A stretch of DNA of 64,000 bases from Micromonospora sp. PLK6-60 (GCF_019890675.1 NZ_JAIOAA010000004.1:248001-312000), one strand, 5' to 3'. Positions 24,830 to 33,518 are shown, numbered from the stretch's first letter. Notes: generated by a model not told the origin, from the letters alone. Numbers and translations: made by a program.

Positions 24830-27118
24830 GTGCTGTCTCAGGACGTGACCGGGGTGCGTGCCGCCCCGGTCCACCCCGGCCTCGCGGGCCGCGTGGGTCT
24901 GGTGGCCGCCGGCGTCGCCGTACTCGTCGAAGCGATCTGGCTGTTCGGGGCCCTGCCGGACGCGGCGCTGGTCAGTGACCTGGGCGGGCTGGTGGTGGCC
25001 GGATGGGCGGCGCTGGCCTGCGTCGGCGCGGCCCGCCGGCAACCGGAGCAGCGTCGCTTCTGGACGCTGCTGGCGGTCACCATGGGGCTCGCGGCGCTCG
25101 GCCGGACGGTGTGGACGGTGGAACGGCTCGGCGCCGACGACCTGCCGCACACCCCGCTGATCGGCGCGCTGTTCGTCGTCGGCCTGGTCACCGGCACAGC
25201 CGCGCTGTTGTGCTCGAACGCGGCGCCGCGCAACGCGGTCGGCCGGGCCCGGGCCGTGCTGGACGGCGTGATCGTCGGCCTGGCCCTGATCCCGATCGGC
25301 TGGGTGGTGGTCTTCAGGGACGTCGCCGCCGCCGACCTGACCGATCCACTGCGGACGATCGGTCTGCTCTACCCGATGCTCGACCTGATGCAGCTGACCA
25401 TCCTGATCGCGGTCGCCGGGCCGTCGCGGCGGATGTGGCCCGCGCTGGCCATGATCGGGGTGGGGCTGGCGATCCGCGCCGTCGCCGACGCCGGGTACGT
25501 GTCGCTCGTTGCCCACGGCACGTACGCGCCGGGGCATCCGATCGATCTGTGCTGGCCGCTGAGTTACCTGCTGGTGGGCCTCGCCACCGGCTATCCGCCG
25601 CCGGCGGCCGGTGACGCCGTCGACGACACCGTCGAGTCGCCGGTGCCGCCGTGGTGGCGGGTGGCCCTGCCGTACCTGCCGGTGGGTGGGGCGATCGTGG
25701 CGGTGGTGCTCTCCCGCCGGCCCACCGGGCAGACCCCGCACCTGGTGTTCTACGGGATGATGACGCTGCTCGGCGTGCTGGCCGTACGCCAGGGGCTGGC
25801 CGCCAACGAGAACCTGCGGCTGGTGGCCCGGCTGCGCCGGCTGGCCTACTCCGACCAGCTCACCGGCCTGCCGAACCGGCTGATGTTCACCCGGCGGCTG
25901 CGCCGCGCGTTGCGCGACCGCGTCCCGGTCGCCGTGCTGCTGCTTGACCTGGACGGGTTCAAGCAGGTAAACGACCGGTTCGGGCACGCCGCCGGTGACC
26001 GGCTGCTGACCGGCATCGCGGAGCGGATGCGGGACGTGGTCGACGGCGCGGGGACCATCGCCCGGCTCGGCGGCGACGAGTTCGCGGTGCTGGTCGACGG
26101 CACCCGGGGGGTGCCGCCGGAGCGGCTCGCGGACCGGCTGCTGGCCGCCCTGCAACCGCTGCCCGGGGAGGAGGACCTCGGGGTGCACCCGTCGGCCAGC
26201 ATCGGCATCGCCGAGTACGGGCCGCAGCACACCTCCCACACCGACCTGCTGCGCGACGCCGACATCGCCATGTACGCGGCGAAGGCGGCCGGGAAGTCGG
26301 CGTACCGCACCTGCACGCCGCTGCTGCGCGAGTCGGCGGTGACCCGGGCGGAGCTGATCGCCGACCTGCGCCGGGCGGTGGACGAGGGGCAACTGCACCT
26401 GGAATACCAGCCGATCGTGGACCTGGCCACCGGGGCGGTGCGCAGCGCGGAGGCGCTGGTCCGGTGGCAGCATCCGCGGCTGGGCCCGCTCACCCCGGCC
26501 CGGTTCCTGCCACTGGCCGAGGAGACCGGGCTGATCCTGCCGATCGACCGCTGGGTGATCCACGAGGCGTGCCGCGCGGCGGGTGCCTGGCGGCAGCACG
26601 CCCCGGAAGCCACCGTGGCGGTGAACATCTCCGCCGCGCACCTGCGCCGCCCCGACCTGATCGCCACGGTCACCGGGGCGACCGCCGGGGCGGGCCTGGC
26701 GCCCCGCGCGCTGACCCTGGAGCTGACCGAGTCGGCGCTGATCGAGGGCAGCGAGGTGGTGCTGGAGCGGCTGCACCAGCTGCGCGAGCTGGGCATCCGG
26801 ATCGCCATCGACGACTTCGGCACCGGCTACTCGTCGCTGAGTTACCTGCACCGGATCCCGGCCACCGAGTTGAAGATCGACCGGTCGTTCGTGGCCCGGC
26901 TCGACGACGACGCCCGCGCGTACGCCACGGTGGAGATGGTGACCCGGCTGGCCGGGGCGTTCGACCTGGCGGTGGTGGCCGAGGGGGTGGAGACGCAGGC
27001 GCAGCACGAGGCGGTCGCGGCGATCGGCTGCCTGCACGGCCAGGGCTGGCGGTACGGCCGCCCGGTGGGCCTGGACGACCTGCTCGGCTCGCTCACCCCG
27101 ATCGACGCTGGCCGCTGA
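24830..27118 (+). CDS. Membrane GGDEF-EAL cyclic-di-GMP enzyme
   Basis: This 762-aa protein has about eight to nine membrane helices in residues 15-325, a GGDEF domain (LGGDEFAVL near 412) and an EAL domain (EALVRWQHP from 541). Catalytic features of both look intact: the GGDEF loop, and for EAL the Asn in VNISAAH, Glu in ELTES, DDFGTGYSS, Lys in ELKIDRSF and Glu in VAEGVET. It may make and degrade c-di-GMP, a signal that controls development in actinomycetes. The membrane part may sense a ligand. I preferred the GTG at 24830, 11 nt after a GGAGAGAGAG ribosome site; GTG 24791 is possible. Confidence 0.9.
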   Translation: MLSQDVTGVRAAPVHPGLAGRVGLVAAGVAVLVEAIWLFGALPDAALVSDLGGLVVAGWAALACVGAARRQPEQRRFWTLLAVTMGLAALGRTVWTVERLGADDLPHTPLIGALFVVGLVTGTAALLCSNAAPRNAVGRARAVLDGVIVGLALIPIGWVVVFRDVAAADLTDPLRTIGLLYPMLDLMQLTILIAVAGPSRRMWPALAMIGVGLAIRAVADAGYVSLVAHGTYAPGHPIDLCWPLSYLLVGLATGYPPPAAGDAVDDTVESPVPPWWRVALPYLPVGGAIVAVVLSRRPTGQTPHLVFYGMMTLLGVLAVRQGLAANENLRLVARLRRLAYSDQLTGLPNRLMFTRRLRRALRDRVPVAVLLLDLDGFKQVNDRFGHAAGDRLLTGIAERMRDVVDGAGTIARLGGDEFAVLVDGTRGVPPERLADRLLAALQPLPGEEDLGVHPSASIGIAEYGPQHTSHTDLLRDADIAMYAAKAAGKSAYRTCTPLLRESAVTRAELIADLRRAVDEGQLHLEYQPIVDLATGAVRSAEALVRWQHPRLGPLTPARFLPLAEETGLILPIDRWVIHEACRAAGAWRQHAPEATVAVNISAAHLRRPDLIATVTGATAGAGLAPRALTLELTESALIEGSEVVLERLHQLRELGIRIAIDDFGTGYSSLSYLHRIPATELKIDRSFVARLDDDARAYATVEMVTRLAGAFDLAVVAEGVETQAQHEAVAAIGCLHGQGWRYGRPVGLDDLLGSLTPIDAGR

Positions 27119-27170
27119 CCGCCCGGCTCGCTGACCGCCTGGCTCGCTGACCGCCTGGCTCGCTGGCCGA
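27109..27170 (+). repeat. 16-bp tandem repeat, about 3.9 copies
   Basis: Units of GGCTCGCTGACCGCCT at 27125 and 27141 are perfect; flanking units at 27109 and 27157 are variants. The first unit contains the TGA stop codon of the GGDEF-EAL gene, so slippage here changes only the 3' flank. Confidence 0.7.
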
Positions 27171-27419
27171 CCCGGGGTCGTGTTCGGCCCGGTCGTGACC
27201 GGCCCGCTGAGACGGGCTGGAGGCCCCGACGAGTACGGGGCGCGCGCGGCATCCGCCGAGGCGAGGGGTCCAGCGCCCGTTGGTGCGTGCCGCGAGGTTC
27301 CAGCGCCGTGGGTGGCGTGCCCGCGCGCGGGTCCAGCGCCAACCCCCGCAACCGGGGCGGGCGGCGCTCTCACGTGGGCGGGAGCAGGGCGGGGCAGGGC
27401 AGGGCCGGACGGAGTGGGC
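27171..27419. other. Non-coding GC-rich stretch with loose direct repeats
   Basis: No convincing gene is seen here. Three copies of TCCAGCGCC or a close variant recur about every 30-33 bp (near 27269, 27299 and 27332) within diverged surroundings. A MerR-type promoter begins at its right end. Confidence 0.5.
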
Positions 27420-27450
27420 TTGACCCTCACGTGACGGGAGGCCGCAGGCT
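27420..27450 (+). promoter_or_regulatory. MerR-type promoter/operator of the TipA-like gene
   Basis: A -35 box TTGACC (27420-27425) and a -10-like CAGGCT (27445-27450) are 19 bp apart, the long spacing typical of MerR-controlled promoters. Between them a 17-bp imperfect palindrome, CCTCACGTGACGGGAGG (27425-27441), is a fitting operator. Autoregulation by the downstream protein is inferred. Confidence 0.6.
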
Positions 27451-27472
27451 GGATCGCGGAAGGGAGGGAACC

Positions 27473-28231
27473 ATGGCCTACACGGTGGGACAGGTGGCGA
27501 AGGCGGCCGGCGTGACGGTGCGGACGCTGCACCACTACGACGAGATCAGCCTGCTGTCGCCGAGCGGGCGCACCGCGGCGGGCTACCGCCGGTACGACGA
27601 CGCGGACCTGGAGCGGTTGCAGTTGATCCGCTACTACCGGGAGCTGGGGTTCCCGCTGGAGGAGATCGCGGCGATCCTGGACGACCCGCGGGTCGACCCG
27701 GCGGCGCACCTGCGCCGGCAGCACGAACTGCTCACCGGGCGGATCGGGAAGCTCCAGGAGATGGTCGCGGCGATCGAGCTCGCGATGGAGGCGAGGCGGA
27801 TGAACATCAACCTGACCCCGGAGGAACGCTTCGAGGTCTTCGGCGACGTCGACCCGGACCAGTACGCCGACGAGGCGGAGCGGCGGTGGGGCGGCAGCGA
27901 GGCGTACCGGGAGTCGAACCGGCGGGTCGCCCGCTACGGCAAGGACGACTGGCTGCGGAACAAGGCGGAGAACGAGGACTGGGGGCGGCGGTTCGTCGCG
28001 GTGATGGACTCGGGCGTGCCGGCGGACTCGGCGGAGGCGATGGCGCTGGCCGAGGAGCACCGGCAGCTGATCAGCCGCTGGTTCTACGACTGCTCGTACG
28101 AGATCCACACCGGGCTGGCCGACATGTACCTGGCGGACGAGCGGTTCACCGCGCACTACGAGGCGATCCACCCGGGCCTGACGGCGTACCTGGCGGAGGC
28201 GATCCACGCCAACGCGATCAGCCGCGCCTGA
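27473..28231 (+). CDS. TipA-like MerR-family transcriptional regulator
   Basis: This 252-aa protein has an N-terminal MerR winged helix (YTVGQVAKAAGVTVRTLHHYDEISLL, residues 3-28), a coiled-coil linker (about 85-110) and a C-terminal TipAS drug-binding domain (about 115-245) with the family text ENEDWGRRF and WFYDCSYEIHTGLADMY. TipA proteins bind thiopeptide and other antibiotics and activate resistance genes, including their own. The ATG follows GGGAGGG. No obvious target gene other than itself and possibly the downstream ABM protein is nearby. Confidence 0.9.
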   Translation: MAYTVGQVAKAAGVTVRTLHHYDEISLLSPSGRTAAGYRRYDDADLERLQLIRYYRELGFPLEEIAAILDDPRVDPAAHLRRQHELLTGRIGKLQEMVAAIELAMEARRMNINLTPEERFEVFGDVDPDQYADEAERRWGGSEAYRESNRRVARYGKDDWLRNKAENEDWGRRFVAVMDSGVPADSAEAMALAEEHRQLISRWFYDCSYEIHTGLADMYLADERFTAHYEAIHPGLTAYLAEAIHANAISRA

Positions 28232-28313
28232 CCGCGTCGGGCGCGCGGACGGGCCGCCGGTCCGGCATATTTCATGCCGGAGCGGCAGCCCGCCGCGCGA
28301 TCGGAGGCTCGTC

Positions 28314-28598
28314 TTGTTCATCGTCGCCGGCACCCTGTACGTCGATCCGGCCGAGCGGGACGCCTACCTGGCGTCCTGCGTCGAGGCGGTGCGGGCCGCG
28401 CGGGCCGCACCGGGCTGCGTGGACTTCGCGGTCAGCCCGGACCTGGTCGAGCCCGGCCGGATCAACGTGTACGAGCGGTGGGAGTCGGAGGAGGAACTGC
28501 TCGCCTTCCGGGGCGCCGGCCCGGCTGACGAGCAGTCCGCGGCGATCCGCGGTGCGGAGGTGCACCGCTTCCTGATCTCCTCCGTCGAGGCCCCCTGA
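28314..28598 (+). CDS. Antibiotic biosynthesis monooxygenase (ABM) domain protein
   Basis: This 94-aa protein matches the ferredoxin-like ABM family across its length (IVAGTLYVDPAERDAYLA, then CVDFAVSPDL and NVYERWESEEEL). Such small dimeric proteins act as cofactor-free monooxygenases or quinol monooxygenases. The start is a TTG, chosen because GGAGG lies 6 nt upstream. It follows the TipA-like regulator by 82 nt on the same strand and may be in its regulon. Confidence 0.85.
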   Translation: MFIVAGTLYVDPAERDAYLASCVEAVRAARAAPGCVDFAVSPDLVEPGRINVYERWESEEELLAFRGAGPADEQSAAIRGAEVHRFLISSVEAP

Positions 28599-28621
28599 CC
28601 GCGGGGCCCGTGTCGGCACCG

Positions 28622-30178
28622 CTAGATGAAGATGTCGAGGACCAGCACGCCGAGGAAGCCGACCACCGAGATGATGGTCTCCATCACCGACCAGCTCTTG
28701 ATGGTCTGCCCGACGGTCAGCCCGAAGTATTCCTTCACCAGCCAGAAGCCGGCGTCGTTGACGTGCGAGAAGAACAGCGAGCCGCAGCCGATGGCCAGGG
28801 CCAGCAGGGCCACCTCCGGTCCCTGCAGGGTCGCCGCGAGCGGCGCGACGATGCCGGCGGCGGTGATGGTGGCGACGGTGGCCGAGCCGGTGGCCACCCG
28901 GATGCCGACGGCGACCAGCCAGCCGAGCAGCAGCGGCGACAGGTTGGCGCCGTCGGCCGCGTCGGCGACCAGGTTGCCGACCCCGGCGTCCACCAGGACC
29001 TGCTTGAAACCGCCGCCGGCGGCGACGATCAGCAGGATGCCGGCGATGGCCGGCAGCGAGCCGCCGACGAAGCCGGAGACCTGGGTACGGCTGAAGCCGG
29101 TCCGGTAGCCGAGGAAGATCATCGCGAAGATGACACCGGCGAGCAGCGCCACGATCGGGGTGCCGACGATGTCGAGGGCCTGCCGGCCGGCGGTGCCCTC
29201 GGCGAGGGTCAGTTCGCCGATCGCCCGCAGCAGCATCAGCGCCACGGGCAGCAGCACGGTAATCACGGCGGCCCACAGGGCGGGGGCGCGGCGCGGGCGG
29301 ACGTCCTCGGGGATCGTCTCGCCGGGCCGGCCGCTGCCGGCGTTGGCGAGGTCGTCCTGGCTGACCAGGTCGCCGTCGGAGTCGATCCGGTCGCCGCCGG
29401 GGGTGGTGGGGCGGCGGTCCGCGGCGTCATCGCGGTCGCCAAGCGTGGCGCGGGACCGCCGCTCGCCGGTGACCGAGACGGGCCGGCGGGTGGGCAGCAG
29501 CGCCGCCGGGGCGGTGGCCGGCACGTAGCGGGCGATGAGGTTGCCGAAGATCGGCCCGGCGATGATCACGGTGGGGATGGCGACCAGCAGGCCGAGCGCG
29601 AGGGTCTGGCCGAGGTTGGCGCCGAGGGCGTCGATCGCGACCAGCGGGCCGGGGTGCGGCGGGACCAGGCCGTGCAGCACGGAGAGGCCGGCCAGCGCCG
29701 GGATGCCGATCTTCATCAGCGGCACGTTGGTTCGCAGCGAGACCAGCAGCACGATCGGCACCAGCAGGACCACGCCGACCTCGAAGAAGAGCGGGAGCCC
29801 GATCAGGGCGGCCACGCCGGCCATCGCCCAGGGCAGGGCGCCGCCGGAGACCCGGCCGACGACCCGCTCGACGATGCTGTCGGCGCCGCCGGACTCGGCG
29901 AGCAGTCCGCCGATCATGGCGCCGAGCGCGATGAGCAGGCCGACGCCGCCGACGGTGGAGCCGACGCCGCCGCTGAACGAGGTGACGATCTTGTCGGGGG
30001 CGACGCCGGCCACGACGCCGAGCACGGCGGCGCCGAGGATCAGCGCCAGGAACGGGTGGACCTTGCCCCAGGCGATGAGGAGCACCACCGCGGCGATGCC
30101 GAGCAGCGCTGCGATGACCAGTTGGGTGCCGCCGGCGTTCGTGAGGGGTTCCGCCGGTGCGGCCAGCAGGGTGGTCAC
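28622..30178 (-). CDS. gntP: Gluconate:H+ symporter, GntP family
   Basis: This 518-aa protein has about twelve to fourteen membrane helices. It shows GntP-family blocks: LILGAAVLGVVAGVAPDKI, LVPPHPGPLVAIDALGANLG and FFSHVNDAGFWLVKEYFGLTVGQT. GntP proteins import gluconate with protons. An insertion of about 60 charged residues in the middle (after LIARYVPA) lengthens it relative to the usual ~450 aa. The gene lies 53 nt downstream of a gluconokinase gene on the same strand, which supports gluconate as the substrate. Confidence 0.85.
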   Translation of the reverse strand: MTTLLAAPAEPLTNAGGTQLVIAALLGIAAVVLLIAWGKVHPFLALILGAAVLGVVAGVAPDKIVTSFSGGVGSTVGGVGLLIALGAMIGGLLAESGGADSIVERVVGRVSGGALPWAMAGVAALIGLPLFFEVGVVLLVPIVLLVSLRTNVPLMKIGIPALAGLSVLHGLVPPHPGPLVAIDALGANLGQTLALGLLVAIPTVIIAGPIFGNLIARYVPATAPAALLPTRRPVSVTGERRSRATLGDRDDAADRRPTTPGGDRIDSDGDLVSQDDLANAGSGRPGETIPEDVRPRRAPALWAAVITVLLPVALMLLRAIGELTLAEGTAGRQALDIVGTPIVALLAGVIFAMIFLGYRTGFSRTQVSGFVGGSLPAIAGILLIVAAGGGFKQVLVDAGVGNLVADAADGANLSPLLLGWLVAVGIRVATGSATVATITAAGIVAPLAATLQGPEVALLALAIGCGSLFFSHVNDAGFWLVKEYFGLTVGQTIKSWSVMETIISVVGFLGVLVLDIFI

Positions 30179-30231
30179 GGGATATCACGACCTTCGTCAG
30201 TCGTCGTCCGTGCCGTCTCGGGTACGGGCGA

Positions 30232-31773
30232 TCACATGGGTGGTGCGGTGGGTGGGGGTTCCGCCGGCAGGCTGGGTGCCAGCCGGCGCAGGGACGCGAA
30301 CGTGGGGACGAGCGCGTCGTACAACTCGTTGAACAACGGCAGCAGCGCCGCGTAGGTGGCGGCGGCGCCCGGGTCGGGGCGTACCGTCTCGTCGATCCGG
30401 ACCAGTTCGGCGGCGAGGTCGATGGACTCGATCACGCCGAGGGCCTGCATACCCAACAGGGCGGCCCCGAAGCTGGAGCCCTCGTGGCCGGCGGGGAAGC
30501 GCACCGGCATGCCGAGGGCGTCGGCCAGCATCTGCCGCCACAGCGGGCTGCGGGCGAAGCCGCCGCTGGCGCGTACCTCGCGGACCTCGTTGCCGGCCGC
30601 GCGGACCGATTGCAGGACCAGGGCGAGCTGCTGGCAGACGCCTTCCAGGGCGGCCCGGACGAGGTGTTCGCGCCGGTGGCCGTGGGTCAGCCCGACGTAC
30701 GCGCCGCGGGGCAGCGCGCTCCAGTGCGGGGCGCGCTCGCTGAGCAGGTACGGCAGCATGATCAGCCCGCCGGAGCCGACCGGCGCCCGGGCGGCGAGGT
30801 CGAGCAACTCCTCCTCGGTGCCCTCGCCCAGCTCGGGGGCGAGCGCCTCGCCGGCCCACTGGAGCACGATGCCGCCGTTGTTGATCGCCCCGCCGACCAC
30901 CCAGCGGCTCTCGGTGAGGGCGTAGCAGAAGACGCCGCCGAGCGGGTCGACGGCGGGTCGTTCCACCGCCACCCGCATCGCGCCGGAGGTGCCGATGGAG
31001 CAGGCCACCACGCCCGGTTCGACGGCGCCGAGACCCAGGTTGGCAAGCGGCCCGTCGCCGGCGCCGACGACCACCCGGGTGTCCGCGGGCAGCCCGGTGG
31101 CCCGGGCCGCCTCGGCGCTCAGGCCGGGCAGCACGGTGGTGGTGGCGACCAGTTGGGGGAGCTGTTCCTCGGTGATCCCGGCCAGGCCGAGCGCCTCGGC
31201 GTCCCAGGCCAGCCGGTGGATGTCCATCAGCCCGGTGCCGGAGGCGACGGAGTGGTCGGTGACCAGCGCCTCGCAGAGGCGCAGCAGCACGTAGTCCTTG
31301 ATGCCGACCCAGTGCGCGACCTGCTCGAACAGCTTCGGTTCCTGCTCGGCGAACCAGACCAGTTTGGACAGTGGCGCCATCGGGTGCACGGGGGTGCCGG
31401 TGCGCCGGTGCAGCGCCAGCCCGGTGGGGACGGCCCGGATCCGTTCGGCCTGCCGGCTGGCCCGGGAATCCGCCCAGGTGACCGACGGGGTCAGCGGTTC
31501 GCCGTCGGGGTCGAGGCCGATCAGGCTGTGCATGGCGGTGCTGAACGACAGGCCGGCCACCGGCCCGGGCAGCTCCGCGGCCACGGTACGGATGGTCTCC
31601 AGCACGGCGTCGTAGATCAGCTTCGGGTCCTGCTCGGCGTACCCGGGGTGTGGCTCGTCGAGAGGGTAGCCCACCGAGTGGCTGGCGAGCTGCCGGCCGC
31701 GTTCGTCGTAGGCCACCGACTTGGTGCTGGTGGTGCCGATGTCGACGCCGATCACCACCGCCGTCTGCGTCAC
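30232..31773 (-). CDS. gntK: Gluconokinase, FGGY family
   Basis: This 513-aa protein starts with the FGGY/ASKHA phosphate-binding loop (VIGVDIGTTSTKSVAYD) and contains FSTAMHSLIGLDPDGEPLT, close to Bacillus-type gluconate kinases. The catalytic-base loop is VVVGAGDGPLANLGLG, and the ATP-side signature ASGGFARSPLWRQMLAD is present. It phosphorylates D-gluconate to 6-phosphogluconate, feeding the pentose phosphate pathway. It is followed by gntP. I chose the GTG at 31773; the longer upstream frame has no family match. Confidence 0.85.
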   Translation of the reverse strand: MTQTAVVIGVDIGTTSTKSVAYDERGRQLASHSVGYPLDEPHPGYAEQDPKLIYDAVLETIRTVAAELPGPVAGLSFSTAMHSLIGLDPDGEPLTPSVTWADSRASRQAERIRAVPTGLALHRRTGTPVHPMAPLSKLVWFAEQEPKLFEQVAHWVGIKDYVLLRLCEALVTDHSVASGTGLMDIHRLAWDAEALGLAGITEEQLPQLVATTTVLPGLSAEAARATGLPADTRVVVGAGDGPLANLGLGAVEPGVVACSIGTSGAMRVAVERPAVDPLGGVFCYALTESRWVVGGAINNGGIVLQWAGEALAPELGEGTEEELLDLAARAPVGSGGLIMLPYLLSERAPHWSALPRGAYVGLTHGHRREHLVRAALEGVCQQLALVLQSVRAAGNEVREVRASGGFARSPLWRQMLADALGMPVRFPAGHEGSSFGAALLGMQALGVIESIDLAAELVRIDETVRPDPGAAATYAALLPLFNELYDALVPTFASLRRLAPSLPAEPPPTAPPM

Positions 31774-32026
31774 CGATCGCCCCCTCGCCTGTGACCCGGC
31801 GGCTGGGACGCCACCGCTGCGGCCGACGTTACCGACGGGGGAGCGTGCCCGCACGGTGGGCGAGACGGGTCGTCGGGAGGGGTCACCCGGCCTTCCCGGA
31901 CGGACCCATCGTTCCGGTTAGGTCACGGTTCGAGCACAAAGGTGGACTTTGACGTGTCCGTCCCGCTAGGGCCGGCAGTTGAACCGGACGAACACCCCGG
32001 TTGGCTCGCGCGGCGAAGGAGTCGGC

Positions 32027-33151
32027 GTGGCGGAGACGGATTCGACGGGCTCGACCTGGCGGTACCGGTGGGCCCACCGGCAGAACGAGCGGCGGCAGGC
32101 CGCGTACCGCGCCACGGCGGCGGCGTGGCAGCAGCGGGACGAGGAGTTGCGCCGGTTGCGTACCCTCGCGGCCGAGCTGCGGGGAACGGCCGGCGGTGGC
32201 CTGCCGGTCGAGCTGACCGCCGGCGAACTGGTCTTCTGGACCCAGCCGGCCGCCCAACTGGTGGAGGTTCGGCACACTGCCGTGCTGCCCGCCCCCGACC
32301 TGGCCGTCGAACCGGCGCCGGCCCCGCTGCGCCCGCGCCGCCCGGACGGGGTGAAGGTCCTCGACGCCGGGCTCGCCGTGCTCACCAACCGCCGGCTGGT
32401 ACTGCTCGGCGGTCGCGGCCGGCGCGACTGGTCGTACGCGAAGCTGACCGGGCTGGCCCACGACCCGGCGGCGCCGGTCACCCTGCTCCAGGTCCTCGAC
32501 CGGCGCGGCACCTCCGGCCTGCTGCTGCCGCCGGCCGCGGCGGCCGAGTTCCGGTTCACCCTGACCCTGGCCTTCGCCGAGGCGATCGAGCAGCGCGACA
32601 CCGTGATCGCCCGGCTGGACGAGCTGATCGCCGAGCACGGGCAGCGGCAGCCGTTCCGGCCGGCGATCATCACCCCGGCGCAGGCGCGGCTGTCGGCCCG
32701 GGTGCCGGGCGGCCGGCGTACGGTCGCGGTGGCCGCCGCCGCGGCGCTGATCATCCCGGCGGTGCTGCTGGAGTCCGACCCGCCGGCGCGCACCGACATC
32801 GCGGTCGCCGCCACCCCCGCGCCGACCCACACCGCGACCGGGCTCGCCCCGGCCGGTCCGGCCGGTGCCAAGTCCAAGCCCAAGTCCAAGTCCAAGCCGT
32901 CCGCCACGCCGTCGGGCGACGGGCGCTGCGGGGCGCCGCGCAACCCGCTCGGCTACACCTTCTGCGGCGGCGACCAGGTCCGCAAGCCGCCCCGCCAGGT
33001 GTGCGACCACTTCGACTGCGCCCCCGGTTTCTGGAAGGGCAAGGGCTTCCTGGTGCAGTGCCGCGACGGCCAGTACAGCCTCAACGGCGGCCGACCCGGC
33101 GTCTGCCTGCGCCACGACGGCGTACGCCGCACCGTCTACGCTGCGCGGTAA
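32027..33151 (+). CDS. Membrane protein with C-terminal DUF3761-like Cys-rich domain
   Basis: This 374-aa protein has an Arg-rich coiled-coil N-terminus, a PH-like cytoplasmic region (GVKVLDAGLAVLTNRRLVLLGG), one membrane helix (TVAVAAAAALIIPAVLL, about 229-245), a Lys/Ser/Pro linker and a C-terminal Cys-rich domain. The last region (CRDGQYSLNGGRPGVCLRHDG) matches the DUF3761 type, probably extracellular and disulfide-bonded. The GTG start at 32027 has AAGGAG upstream. Its TAA stop codon is formed by the first bases of 55-bp element E3. Function unknown. Confidence 0.7.
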   Translation: MAETDSTGSTWRYRWAHRQNERRQAAYRATAAAWQQRDEELRRLRTLAAELRGTAGGGLPVELTAGELVFWTQPAAQLVEVRHTAVLPAPDLAVEPAPAPLRPRRPDGVKVLDAGLAVLTNRRLVLLGGRGRRDWSYAKLTGLAHDPAAPVTLLQVLDRRGTSGLLLPPAAAAEFRFTLTLAFAEAIEQRDTVIARLDELIAEHGQRQPFRPAIITPAQARLSARVPGGRRTVAVAAAAALIIPAVLLESDPPARTDIAVAATPAPTHTATGLAPAGPAGAKSKPKSKSKPSATPSGDGRCGAPRNPLGYTFCGGDQVRKPPRQVCDHFDCAPGFWKGKGFLVQCRDGQYSLNGGRPGVCLRHDGVRRTVYAAR

Positions 33152-33202
33152 GGAGGGGCCCCCTGTTAACGCATTCTGCATAGCAGGGGCCCCTTCTTAA
33201 CA
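33148..33202 (+). repeat. 55-bp dispersed element, copy E3 (supplies a stop codon)
   Basis: It begins GTAAGGAGGG, has GTTAACGCATTCTG in the centre and ends TTCTTAACA, 55 bp. Its TAA is the stop codon of the upstream gene, as in copy E2. It is in inverted orientation to copy E4, 261 bp away. Confidence 0.9.
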
Positions 33203-33220
33203 GGCAAGGCACACCGTCGG

Positions 33221-33415
33221 GTGCGGAAACCGCTGCGCCGGGCCGGCCTGCTGACCGCGATCCTCTCCCCGCTGCCGGTCATCCTGGGCGCGCTCCACGG
33301 TGACGCGCCGGTCAAGGTGGCCGCCGTGGCGATCGGGCTGATCCTGGTGCCGCTCGTCGGCTACCTCGGCTACCTCGGGCATCGGGCGGCCGTCACGGTC
33401 GACCGGCCGGCATAG
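33221..33415 (+). CDS. Small membrane protein between inverted 55-bp elements
   Basis: This 64-aa protein has two likely membrane helices (AGLLTAILSPLPVILGAL and VAAVAIGLILVPLVGYLGYLG) with a charged turn between them and a short basic N-terminus. It starts with GTG 18 nt after element E3 and ends with a hairpin terminator 48 nt before element E4. I do not recognise a family. Confidence 0.55.
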   Translation: MRKPLRRAGLLTAILSPLPVILGALHGDAPVKVAAVAIGLILVPLVGYLGYLGHRAAVTVDRPA

Positions 33416-33416
33416 C

Positions 33417-33448
33417 CGCACTTGTGCCACATGCTTGACACAAGTGCG
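33417..33448 (+). terminator. Terminator hairpin after the small membrane protein
   Basis: A perfect 10-bp stem (CGCACTTGTG with CACAAGTGCG) closes a 12-nt loop, starting 1 nt after the stop codon. Confidence 0.7.
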
Positions 33449-33463
33449 TCCGCCTCGCCAGGC

Positions 33464-33518
33464 TGTTAAGAGGGGGCCCCGCCTATACAGAATGCGTTAA
33501 CAGGGGCCCCCTCCTTAC
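33464..33518 (-). repeat. 55-bp dispersed element, copy E4
   Basis: On the minus strand it begins GTAAGGAGGG and ends CTCTTAACA. The end lies 17 nt before the GTG of the next gene, so it forms the untranslated leader or promoter region of that gene. It is inverted relative to E3. Confidence 0.9.

Noticed and set aside
24707..28333. 1,208-codon open frame on the minus strand
   Set aside because: It covers the GGDEF-EAL and TipA-like genes antisense, and its sequence is Gln/Arg/Val/His-rich low complexity.
32027..33518. Integron or IS element bounded by the E3/E4 repeats
   Set aside because: No transposase or integrase gene lies in or beside the interval, so it is reported only as an inverted repeat pair.
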